DNA from: Zygnema cylindricum
Taxonomy: Eukaryota; Streptophyta; Zygnematophyceae; Zygnematales; Zygnemataceae
Direction: 5' to 3'
Assembly (NCBI GenBank): GCA_037447655.1
Contig: JBBHKE010000905.1
Coordinates: forward strand, 353,473-417,472
DNA: 64,000 nucleotides
The notes beneath the pieces are model-generated. The model was not told the DNA's origin and did no database searches. It was given only the letters and a program-made list of their open reading frames with translations. Position 1 is the first letter of the stretch. Every line of letters starts with the position of its first letter. Positions 54,736-64,000 of this stretch are shown one piece after another. A program made the translations under genes and the position numbers.

Positions 54736-55630
54736 TGAAATTATGTGGTCTCCATTAACCCACAAAATGAGCAGCCTATGTAAAGCCTCTTGGATAATAT
54801 TTGCCCCTTTCCCACTGAATAAATTCCGCCCAGGATAGCAAAATATTTTGACCACCCTCACCTTTGTGAGGACAAGGTTCCCTTGAGTTAAACACAAAAA
54901 AATGACTGAATTTGCTCCCCTAAGCAGTAAGTTATAGTTGGCCAAAGATGGCCTATAAATACAAAAGGTCACTTGGAGAGAGGCGCCTCAAACACGCTAA
55001 GTCCCTAAACTTCTGCTCACAACTACCTACTACTCTACCCTAGGCCAATCAAAAGAGAGTATAGTAGAAAAAAGTACTGTGGCCGATTGTACTTCTTGTA
55101 AGGCTATTCTTCAACATTGTCTTTTGGTTGACACTTCTCAATATGGGAGCCATCGTTCCTTCTCCGATCCTTTCCAACATCCATTGATGTGGCGCCACAT
55201 GGCACAACGCGTCGCTATGCTCGAAAACCGCCAAAGATTCATTCGGGTTTGTAGGGGGCAACAACATCCGTCCGATCATGTATTTTACACGGTTAGATTT
55301 GCGTTCGCGAGAGCCGTTTGACTATGGATATCGTTTCGTCAATTTTGGTTTGTTTCAGTGAAAGTGACGTTTACATAACACTTTAATTATAATACCAAAC
55401 TATATACGTATATCCTTTCGTCAACACCATAATGGATAAGGTGTGTATCTATATAGTATTGTAGACCTACGTTCAAATCAAGTATATGGCGTCATTTTGG
55501 TAATCTATCAATCTGTTTGCCTCTGTGCCTATTTCTTTCTGACTATGGCGGCACCCATGGTGACTCTCTCTCTCTCTCTTCACTGTAGAGTCTAAATTAA
55601 TAAGTAAATATTTTTTACTTCTTTTCAACA
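54736..55630 (-). repeat. C3 5' LTR (type F2)
   Basis: 895 bases, TGAAATTATG to CTTTTCAACA on the + strand. The C3 3' LTR is not found in the window. Confidence 0.88.
55420..55498 (+). other. tRNA-like segment, antisense in C3 5' LTR
   Basis: A-box-like CATAATGGATAAGG, B-box-like CGTTCAAATCA, then GGCGTCA and TTTT at 55495-55498. Confidence 0.62.
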
Positions 55631-56152
55631 ATCTACAATGTACTTGTCCACACGGCACTCTCCATCTCCATATAGAAACAAGAGAGATCATTATAGAAGT
55701 CTAACATCTTTCCCCCTTTGTAAGTATAATTCCCTAACTATTGCTCGGCCAAAAAGAGCTCCTAAATAGTACAAGCTCTATAGATCACCACCATACTCAC
55801 CCACAACTCCTCGGCCTTATACATGTGAAGGTGGGGGGTTGCCAAAGCCTGAGTGAGGTGTCTTAGAATGAATTTTTTAGCAACCATGTTGGTGTTTTCC
55901 CACGTTTGGTATTGTTCTCCACGGTCTTCACGGTCGTCGCTCCGGGTTCTGTGGCAATAGGAGCAATAGGAGCAATAGGAGTAAGAGGTGTCTCCTTCTT
56001 TTTCCCCTTTTGAGACACATTGGTGTCTCGATCATCTGCCTCCTTTCTTGCAGCAGATACTATTGCAAAAAACCTTATTCCGCCAATTACAGGTGCAATT
56101 CACTGAGGTCGACGTTTCACTTGTCCACTGACAATACCCCAGTATCATTTTT
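55631..56152 (-). pseudogene. C4 gag fragment (F4-type copia)
   Basis: Closest here to C1 gag (44000-44500): AEELWVS-type and ILRHLTQALA-type segments can be read in shifted frames on the minus strand. C3 interrupts it at 55630, and it ends at an LTR at 56153, so only about 520 bases remain. A GGAGCAATA microrepeat lies near 55958-55985. Confidence 0.7.
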
Positions 56153-57061
56153 TGCAACTGTGAGACCTCCATAGGTTCTATACTGTGAGACCTCCATAGG
56201 TTCTCATAGTAGGCAGCTCACACAAAGCCTCTAGGATAACCCTGACCCCTTTGTGTTTCAGCAAGAATAACTATCACCTTGACAGACAAAAAACTCTAAC
56301 CACCTTCACCCTTGTGAAGGCAAGACTCCCATGAGTCTATAGCAAAAAGAATCTCTGAATTTGCTCCCTTGAGCAGTAAGTTATGGCTGGTCAAAAATGA
56401 CTTTTATATTTTCAAGCTCTCTTAGATAGAGGTACCTAAATATCACTAAGTCTTGGTCTGCCTACTCACGACTACCTACTTCTTAAACCTAGTCCAATAG
56501 GAACACTATATAGTACAAGAAGGTACAATGGGCGATGTACTTACTGTACGTCTATTGTACGACATAGTCTACAAGGTAACACCTCTCAAATTGGGAGCCA
56601 TGGTTCCTCTTCCCATCTTCTCCGGTATCAAATAATGCGGGGCCACGTGGCACCGCGTGACGCTATCTCCGAATACCGCCAAAAGCTCACTTCGGGTGGC
56701 GGCTATAAGGCTCGCCGTCCGATCAAAACATATTTTACAAGGTTTAGATTCGCGTACGTGCATGAATTGTTCCTCTTCGTTAGTTGGCGTTAGTTAGCCG
56801 TTGCGTTAATGTTTATCTAACTTTGAAATCCGTCACATGTATTGTTTCGTAGCGCCAAAATTTAAGGATCCCGGCTATAAAGAATAAGAGGTCGCTAGTT
56901 CAAATCTGGACTCAGGCAACATTTTGGTAAAATGTCATCTATTTCAAAATCTGCCACTTTCTTAATATAGCGCCACCCATGGCGTGCCTTTGATCCTCAC
57001 TCTATCTCTTTAAAGTATAACTAAAATAGAGAATTGAATTATTAATTACCTCTTTTCATCA
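56153..57061 (-). repeat. Copia LTR (type F2-like, gag start ATGGAGGTC)
   Basis: 909 bases, TGCAACTGTGAGACC to TTTTCATCA on the + strand. Near its gag-start end a 23-base stretch (CTGTGAGACCTCCATAGG with flanks) is repeated at 56157 and 56184. No clear target duplication, so it probably joined two older elements by recombination. Confidence 0.8.
56845..56925 (+). other. tRNA-like segment, antisense in LTR 56153-57061
   Basis: B-box-like TAGTTCAAATCTGG after GGTCGC, then CAGGCAACA and TTTT at 56922-56925. The A-box is decayed. Confidence 0.58.
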
Positions 57062-57256
57062 ACAACTACCTCTCTCTCTCTGGAAAGCACAAGCAGCCAT
57101 GGCTCTACCTCCCTCTTCAACCTTCTGTGACTAAAACAAGTGTGGGAGTTAAAGATAGGAGTTAGAGGCAAATTGCCTCGACTTCTTTTCTGCATTTCAT
57201 TTTAGACCAAAAAAATACTAAAAGAACCATTAATTTCTACACTCCCCTTATTTTCT

Positions 57257-57900
57257 AGTCACTCTTTAATTTGAGACCACAAAATTTGCTTAGGGGAAGG
57301 CACACGTTTGGTCATCATGTTTGCTGCCATCTCTCTATCTGGTCTATACTCTAAACTGATTATTTTGTTTTCTACCTTCTTTCCAACAAAGCTAAGTCTT
57401 ATGTCCATGTGTTTGGCTTTATAATGATGTTTAGGATTGGCAGTAATAGCGATTGCTGCTTGATAATCACAAAAAAAATTGTGCACACCACTCTTAAGGT
57501 GACGAAGCTCACCAAGCAAAGACTTGACCCACATCAATTCTTTTACAATAGAGAAAGAGGCCATATATTTAGCCTCTATGGTGGACTGAGCAATGAACTT
57601 TTGTTGTTTTCTACTCCATCAACAAGCTCCATCACCCACATACAATACATATCCAGAAGTACATCTCCTCATCGGAGCATCACCATAACTGGCATCACTC
57701 CAAGTAGTGATGTCAATATTCCCTCCACCCAAATGCAACCATAGATCCCTATTTCCTATCAAATATCTAAGGACTCTCTTAGCTGTCTCCCAATCTCTCT
57801 TAGTGGGAGAATTTAGAATTCTACTCAGCACTCCTACAGCTGCAGCCAAATCTAGCCAGGTAGAATTCATAAAATAGATTAGGCTTCCCAATACTTGCCT
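57257..57900 (-). pseudogene. C5 RNase H (broken)
   Basis: 57619-57891: TTWSDASYGDAPMRRCTSGY with the first D. 57259-57564: VKELMWVKSLLGELRHLKSG and CDYQAAIAITANPKHHYKAK, where the catalytic DNQ is DYQ. A frame change separates the two near 57600. Confidence 0.87.
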
Positions 57901-58830
57901 GTAAGGAATAACCTGTAAGGAATAACCTGCATGAACTTTTGTTCTTCAGTACCTAATTCCTTGTCTAAGTTAATGACTCCGTCTTCCACACTCCCCTCAC
58001 TTCCCTTCTTCAAATCCATTGGAGTTGTACAACTATTAGCCTTATCCATCTGACATTTTTCCAACATGTTCTCTATTGCTTTCTTTTTAGTTAGTATAAT
58101 AAACTTTCTTTCTCGGTCTCTTCTACCTAAATTCCCAAAATATATCTTGCCTCCCCCACATCCTTCATCTTAAATCTCCCCTTAAGATATGTTTTCATTT
58201 TATTAATTTTGTCCATTGATTTACTTAGTACAAGCAAATCATCAACATAAATTGCAATAAAAACAATACCTTCCTCATTTTCAAAATCATACATTGAGAG
58301 ATCTGAGCTGATCCGTATATATCCGAGACCGGTAAAAAACTCATCAAGCTTTTTATTCCAGTGTCGAGGCGCCTGTTTCAAACCATAAAGAGATTTAATC
58401 AGTCGGCATACCTTACTCTTCTTTCTTGCTCCACAAATCCTTCGATTTGTCGCATCAAGATCTCCTCTTCTAATTCTCCATGCCAAAAGGTTGTCTTGAT
58501 TTCCATCTAGTGCACCTCTATGTCTTCCGCAGCTGCCAAACTGAGAAGTATGCGGATGGAGGGAAATCTGACGACCAGAGCAAAGGTTTCCTCGTAGTCG
58601 ATTCCCTCTTTGTGTGTGAATCTTTTAGCCACAAACCGAGCCTTGTAGCACTCAATGGTGTTATTTGGGTTCAGTTTTAATTTGAACACCCACTTAGAAC
58701 CGATTCGTTTTCGGTTAGGTGGAGAATCCACCAGCTCCCAAGTATCCGCTGCTATAATTGAGGTTATCTCCTCATTGATGGTTGTTTTCCACCGGTTCCT
58801 TTCTAGACAATTCATCGCCTCTCCATAAGT
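57901..58830 (-). pseudogene. C5 reverse transcriptase (broken)
   Basis: 58507-58815: DTWELVDSPPNRKRIGSK, KWVFKLKLNPNNTIECYKAR. 58127-58486: LIKSLYGLKQAPRHWNKKLD and IAIYVDDLLVLSKSMDKINK (YVDD kept). The RT tail is at 57879-58067. A duplicated TAAGGAATAACCTG (57902-57929) breaks the tail. Confidence 0.9.
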
Positions 58831-59324
58831 TTGAGGTTCATCCGGATGAGATAGTTTTGTTACCTTGTTATTAACCTATTTTTCTTGCAACCTTTTGCTA
58901 CTTCTCCTTCCTCCGTTAAATATTATGTGGCCGGAATAGATAGTTCCGTGGGTTCTTTCGAACAATCTTGGCTTCTCCGCTGTCCATCGATTCTGAATTA
59001 ATTTCCACCACGTATTTCGCTTCGAGTAGAGTTGTCACTAGAATTTCCGCGGCCAAGTCCTTCTCGGTCTGATTTTTACCTATAAGAATGTCATCTTCTC
59101 GAAAACCAGGATAGTTTGGAAGCTCAAAGTCATCGGAATTTTTTGACTCAAATATGATTTTTACTGACTTTGTATATTTGATGGGATCCACAGACTTTTC
59201 TTCATCCATAACTACAAGATGATTTACTATAATTATATCTTCCCTTTTTAGATCATAAACTCTGTATCCTTTTACATCCTTATCATATCCTAATAAGTAC
59301 TGCGATTTTCCTTTAGGGTCTAAC
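58831..59324 (-). pseudogene. C5 integrase C-terminal region
   Basis: LDPKGKSQYLLGYDKDVKGY and DLKREDIIIVNHLVVMDEEK match C2 and C7 integrase ends. Truncated upstream by the C6 LTR. Confidence 0.85.
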
Positions 59325-60330
59325 TGCAATTATGTGTCCTCCATTGGACTACAGAATACAAGAAGCCTCTAGATAGTATTTAACTAGCCCACTTCAAGCC
59401 ACAACCACTGCTGCCCAAGAAGGCAAACTGACAATTTGACTGCGTCCTTATGCAGCCTGGACTCCCCTGAGTCCATAGCAAAAATAATCACTGAAAACGA
59501 CCAACTAGCCGATAAGTTAAGAGTCAGCAAAAATGCCAAGTTTATACAAACTCTCAAAAGGAGAGAGGTACCTATCTACCAAATTCTCCAAGTCCTAGAT
59601 CCCTCTCACAACCCCTATCTATTGAAGTACGAACCAATCAGATCACTGTAGGGTATAGAAAAGTACTATGGTCGATGTACTTTCTTTACGGCCTATGTAC
59701 GGCAACCCTATTAAGTGGACGCGTGTCCACTTTTAACTTGTCTTTATGTTTGTCGGAATTCCTGCTACCAAATGTAATCTCTCCGCGTGGCGCCACGTCA
59801 TGCCACGTCCATAAACGCCAAAGTGACCATTTTACGATCTCGACAGTGACATACGCCGTCCGATTAAATCCGACATTAAATGTTCGCCGTAAAAAAAAAT
59901 GTCCGATTCATTTGTTTTCGTGGGAGATAATGTTCGCACTTTATAATACTTCGTTCTATGTTCCTTCGTTCATCATTTTGTTAATTCAATTTATGGTCGT
60001 AACATTGTTTAAATATATATCAAACCTAATGTATCTTAATCGACATCTACGACAGACTGGCTAGAGCTAACGGTTACGCCGTGCTCTGCCAGTCGGAGGT
60101 TCGAGTCCTGCCGGACTCAACCTTTTGTTGAGAGTGACATAAGTCACTCTTTAGCCCTGCGTGCTTAAGCTAGGACAACCATGGCTCAGCCACCCTCTGT
60201 ATCCCTCAGTGACTACGTCAAGTTTTGTGGGTAGAGAGAGGAGGTGGATGCAGGCTGTCCGCCTTTTCCTTTCGTCTATTTGTACTAAATTTAGACCTAA
60301 AAAATACCATATAAAACTAATAATTTCACA
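59325..60330 (-). repeat. C6 3' LTR (type F4)
   Basis: 1006 bases, TGCAATTATG to ATTTCACA on the + strand. The gag-start end reads ATGGAGGACACATAA, so the ATG is followed by a stop after four codons. Closest relative: C1 LTRs. Confidence 0.9.
60050..60126 (+). other. tRNA-like segment, antisense in C6 3' LTR
   Basis: A-box-like CTGGCTAGAGCTAACGG and a perfect B-box GGTTCGAGTCC. Four of five T-stem pairs form. CCGGACTCAACC and TTTT at 60123-60126 follow. The acceptor stem fails to pair. Confidence 0.78.
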
Positions 60331-61224
60331 CTCCCCTTATTTTCTAGTCCAATTTAAATTTCAGTTTTAATCCACACTTTTCTCTGCTATATTTTAACTT
60401 GGGAGAAGGCAGCGGTTTTGTCATCATATCAGCTACCATTTCCTCATCAGATCTATATACAAGATTCACGATTATATTCTCAACTTTTTCACTTACAAAA
60501 CTTAATCTTATGTCCATATGTTTAGCCTCAAAATGATGTTTTAAATTGGCTGCAAGTGCAATGGCAGCTCGATTATCACAAAACACTTTATGCACTCCCT
60601 CCTTCATATACGCCAGTTCTTGCAGCAAGGCCTTGACCCACATCAACTCTTTCACAGCAGAACAAGAGGCCATGTACTCAGCCTCTATAGTAGACTGAGC
60701 AACCACCTTTTGTTGCTTACTGCTCCAACAGCAAGCACCTTCCCCAACATTTAACACATACCCAAAAGTGCATCTTCTCATAGGTGCGTCCCCATAACTT
60801 GCATCACTCCAAGTAGTGATGTCAGTGTGCTCCCCTCTGAAATGCAACCATTACTCTCTCATTCCCACCAGATATCTCATGACTTTTTTGGCTGCCTCCC
60901 AGTCTCTCTTCCTAGGATCATTAAGACTCCTGCCGAGTACTCCAAGTGCTGCCGTTATGTCCGGCCTGGTACAGTTCATAAAATAGATTAAACTTCCTAC
61001 AACCTGTCTATAAGGGATAGACTTCATAAAATCTCTCTCCTCTCGACTCATCTGATCATCTAAGATCATCACTCCTCCTTGTACACTCCCATCACTTACT
61101 TTTTTCAAGTCCATGGGAGTGGTACAACTGTTAGCATTTTCCATCTAGAATTTCTCAAGCATATTACCTATTGCTTCTTTCTGAGTAAGTCTGATAATCT
61201 TCTTCCCTCTATCTTTCTCCATTT
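60331..61224 (-). pseudogene. C6 RNase H and RT C-terminus
   Basis: 60344-60847: RNase H TTWSDASYGDAPMRRCTFGY, EAEYMASCSAVKELMWVKAL, CDNRAAIALAANLKHHFEAK (DNQ is DNR). 60851-61144: RT tail SIPYRQVVGSLIYFMNCTRP. One stop at about 60848 separates them. Runs into the gap. Confidence 0.88.
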
Positions 61225-61496
61225 NNNNNNNNNNNNNNNNNNNNNNNNNNNNNNNNNNNNNNNNNNNNNNNNNNNNNNNNNNNNNNNNNNNNNNNNNNNN
61301 NNNNNNNNNNNNNNNNNNNNNNNNNNNNNNNNNNNNNNNNNNNNNNNNNNNNNNNNNNNNNNNNNNNNNNNNNNNNNNNNNNNNNNNNNNNNNNNNNNNN
61401 NNNNNNNNNNNNNNNNNNNNNNNNNNNNNNNNNNNNNNNNNNNNNNNNNNNNNNNNNNNNNNNNNNNNNNNNNNNNNNNNNNNNNNNNNNNNNNNN
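61225..61496. other. Assembly gap (272 N)
   Basis: A run of N. The missing sequence should hold the C6 RT core and the junction to the gag beyond. The true gap length is unknown. Confidence 0.99.
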
Positions 61497-62104
61497 TACT
61501 CTTTTTTCCAAAACCCCCTATCACTCACCTGCCAACCCCGCAAGTAGTTCAGAATCTTAGGGAGGTCCCAAACCTCCTTCGTCTAAGTGTTCCTTTCTCC
61601 TAGGTGGAAGTTAACTTCTTTGTTTCCTTCCTCTCCATCACCTGTTTCCTTTCCTCTTTCTCCGCTGGTGTGTTTATCGTTGACCAAGCCGTAAGTACAG
61701 TGGATAAGACTCCTTGCTCCTCTTACTACTCCTTGCAGATGGCGTTGGATGAAGTGCTTTGCCGCCATATTGTTGAAGTCCCAGGTTTTATTATCATTCT
61801 CCTCGTTCCTCAGAATAGGTGACATGAATGCCGAACCAGTTGCTATTTGTGTGGTCGCCTCTTTCTCCTTTCCTTTGTCCACTACCTCTCCTTCCTTTGT
61901 TTCTTCAATTGAAGGTGGATCCTCTTTCCTTGTGAATCTGCTTCCTCCAAACCCTGGAGGGATTCTAAGACTTGATGAACGCCCCAACCGTCCACTCACT
62001 ATCCCCCAAAACCTTTTTTCTCATAGAGCTCCTATCATCATACTTTCCCATTATATGAAGCTAGTCCATTAAAGATTAGTACCCTAGAGGGTGGGCCCAT
62101 AACC
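61497..62104 (-). pseudogene. Copia gag fragment beyond the gap (F3-type)
   Basis: 61583-61999: RIPPGFGGSRFTRKEDPPSI, WDFNNMAAKHFIQRHLQGV, matching D1 and C1 gag. It is followed by its own primer site and an F3 LTR, unlike the F4 LTR at the other end, so C6 and this piece may be two elements. Confidence 0.75.
62090..62104 (-). promoter_or_regulatory. Half-tRNA primer-binding site
   Basis: Minus strand GGTTATGGGCCCACC, 15 of 15, directly after the F3 LTR. Confidence 0.9.
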
Positions 62105-62860
62105 TGAAACTCTAAGACCTCTTTAAGTCCTCTGAGTGGACAACTTCCAAGAAGCCTCTAGGATAACCCTGACCCCTTTGTGTTTCAGCAAAAACAACTG
62201 CCACCTTGGCAGACAATAACTCTGACCACCTTCACTATTGTAAAGGCAAGACTCCCCTGAGTGGATAGCAAAAAGAATCTCTGAATTTGCTCCCCTGAGC
62301 AGTAAGTTATGGAGGGTCAAAGTTGGCGTTTTATACAAAAGCTCTCTGGGAGAGAGGGTCCTATCTCCTAATTTTTCTAAGTCCTATCTCTCTTACAGAC
62401 TCTATCTACTGATGTACGGAGCCAATTAGATTACAATTCCGTACACAAAAGAACAGCTGTCGATGTACTATCTGTACGGACACTGTACGACAATGTCGAC
62501 ACGTGGTATGTCAGGATTCGCTTCCTTAATCCTCGTAGATGTCGCGATCCAATGTAATTCTGCCACGTGTCATCTGATGTGGCGATGACCACAAACCGCC
62601 GAAATTCCCTTCCGCGATCTCGGCGTTAATTCCAGTTGTCGGATTACATTCATATTAAATCATAGCCGTAATAAATACATGCGTGGTATTTGTTTCGCTA
62701 AAGAAATAACTGTGCGGTATTCGTTTCTTATTCGTACCGTAATCCGTATTTTTACATTACTGGATCTATGTATCCCGTAAATAGTTGCAATTAAATGAAT
62801 TATCCTGCCTGATACTGTTTAATTAAATATCAAACTATATAGTACGTAACACTAGTTAAA

Positions 62861-62946
62861 GACTTAACGGCTAAGGCTACCGGCTACCTGCTGTCTGCCG
62901 TCTGGTTGGTACAAGGATCAAATCCAGTGGCCGGCACATACCTTTT
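62861..62946 (+). other. tRNA-like segment, antisense in F3 LTR 62105-63152
   Basis: A-box-like AACGGCTAAGGCTA, B-box-like AGGATCAAATCCAG, then GGCACATACC and TTTT at 62943-62946. Confidence 0.62.
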
Positions 62947-63010
62947 AGTAAATAAACCTCTAAATAATATATATTTCCCGTAAACCTCTGGATAGCCTAG
63001 GTAGCCATGG

Positions 63011-63077
63011 CTCTAGCTCCCTCTCCAATTTCTCAGTGACTGCAACAAGTTCGAGAGTTGGAGAGAGAAGTTAGAGG
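63011..63077. repeat. Conserved LTR hairpin (example)
   Basis: Arms CTCTAGCTCCCTCTCC and GGAGAGAGAAGTTAGAG around the loop core CAGTGACTGCAACAAG. The same hairpin, with the loop kept, occurs in F1 (46757-46822, reversed) and F4 (about 40105-40168) LTRs. Confidence 0.75.
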
Positions 63078-63152
63078 TAGATTGCCTCGACTTCTTTCTA
63101 TATTTCTATTTAGAGCTAGAAAATACTTTAAATGGACCATTAATTTCTTCAC

Positions 63153-64000
63153 AAAGTCATTGGAATTTTTTGGCTCAAATCTAATTTTTACTGACTTTGT
63201 ATACTTGAAGGGATCCATAGACTTTCTTTCATCCATAACTGCTAGAAGCTTTACTAATATTATATCTTCCTTTTTTAGATCATAAACTTTGTATCCTTTT
63301 ACATCCTCATCATATCATAATAAGTACCCCAATTTTCTTTTAGGATATAGCTTCCAATTGGACCGATTTATATCTAGACTGAAAACTTGACTGTCGAAAA
63401 CCTTTAAGTGAGATATGTCTGGTTTCCGGCCTGTCCATCTCTCATAAGGTGTTTGGCCTTTTACCACTGAAGTAAGAACTCTATATTTGAGGTAATTAGC
63501 ATAGTTCATTGCTTCGGCCCAAAACCTTTTTCCAATCTTGTTATCTGACAACATACTTCTAGCACCATCACTTAGTGTTCTATTTAATCTTTCAACTACC
63601 CCATTGTGTCAGCATTTTTTTGGAACTATCTTTTGGTGTTGGACTCTATCTTCTCGCAGAAAATCCTCAAACTGGTTAGAGGTATACTATTCACCATTGT
63701 CACTCTTTACTCTCTTGATTGGGATTTCATGGAGTTTTTTGCTCTATGATTTATATTGTCTAAAACATTCGTGAGCCTCTTACTTATATCTCAAAAAATA
63801 CACACTAGAATATCGAGACCAATCATGAGTGATAGGCATCATAAATCTCTTCCTCCTGGGTGAAGGCACTTTGGCCGTTACCTAAATATCTATGCGTACT
63901 AAATCTAGAATCTTTTCTCCATGATAGGTGGTTGTTTTTGGGAATGGTTACCTGTGTGCTTTACCTTGAGCACATTGTTGTAGTCCTAGGTATCGATAGC
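63153..64000 (-). pseudogene. C7 integrase (broken, runs off the window)
   Basis: 63315-63554: GKRFWAEAMNYANYLKYRVL, YERWTGRKPDISHLKVFDSQ. 63033-63236: DERKSMDPFKYTKSVKIRFE. Further up, decayed DDE-core sequence to 64000. It is the host of the F3 LTR at 63152. Confidence 0.83.

Larger units (their letters stand above)
57062..59324 (-). mobile_element. C5: 5'-truncated Ty1/copia element
   Basis: A 3' LTR start fragment (57062-57241, minus strand TGTAGAAATTAATGG), purine tract AAAATAAGGGGAG, RNase H, RT and the integrase C-terminus. It stops at 59324, where the C6 LTR begins. Confidence 0.85.
62105..63152 (-). repeat. Copia 5' LTR (type F3)
   Basis: 1048 bases, TGAAACTCTAAG to TTCTTCACA on the + strand. 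The gag-start ATGG is mutated to AAAG here. Confidence 0.9.

Noticed and set aside
60050-60126. A genuine nuclear tRNA gene
   Set aside because: The B-box is perfect and a T4 follows, but the acceptor stem does not pair, one T-stem pair fails, and the segment sits inside an LTR with relatives in every other copia LTR.

Overview
The window is plant (streptophyte) nuclear DNA made almost wholly of nested, decayed LTR retrotransposons. I found no convincing host gene, rRNA, genuine tRNA gene or CRISPR array. The plant assignment rests on three things: gypsy primer-binding sites that match the 3' end of plant initiator tRNA-Met (TGGTATCAGAGC), Ty1/copia sites that match its anticodon arm (GGTTATGGGCCCACC), and G-box motifs in the LTRs. 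The 272-N gap at 61225-61496 shows a draft assembly. The sequence does not let me name the species.

Layout. 1-1429 is low-complexity flank. 1430-8751 is G1, a Ty3/gypsy chromovirus with both LTRs and a broken extra ORF between the chromodomain and the 3' LTR. 8752-12861 is spacer with small repeats. 12862-20639 is G2, a second gypsy family (target duplication AGAGT). 21487-36283 is X, a non-autonomous copia whose 5' LTR was split by G3 (21851-31937, minus strand, same family as G2, duplication ATAGA). G3 carries a second X-type fragment, X2 (25458-27586), in its reverse transcriptase, and X carries a solo LTR (34242-35429, duplication GTAAT). From 36284 to the end everything recognised is copia, coded on the minus strand apart from one plus-strand solo LTR: LTR 36284-37354, D1 (37355-38984), a MITE-like repeat and a tandem repeat, C1 (39429-45204), C2 (45432-52957, duplication TGAAC) inside the integrase of C3, C3 inside C4 gag, an LTR next to C5, C6 next to C5, and C7 running off the end.

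The copia elements share an unusual LTR plan. In the sense direction: TGT(T/A/G)GA start, a long hairpin with a conserved loop (F1, F3 and F4), a CATGGCTGCC block, a tRNA-like segment on the ANTISENSE strand ending in a T4-T5 run, G-boxes, a GTAC-rich block, CCAAT, a short hairpin and TATA box, and finally the gag start codon (ATGGAG) inside the last ~25 bases of the LTR. The primer site follows at once, so it lies inside the gag reading frame. I see fifteen such tRNA-like segments in fourteen LTR copies of four LTR types, which I call F1 (ends ATGGAGCCC), F2 (ATGGAGACC), F3 (ATGGAGGTC) and F4 (ATGGAGGAC).

No element is intact: every gag or pol has stops, frameshifts, deletions or lost catalytic residues. 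The most notable points are the antisense tRNA-like modules, the half-tRNA primer site read through by gag, the extra ORF of G1, and the X family, in which most of pol is replaced by a short derived ORF that is still open in one copy.
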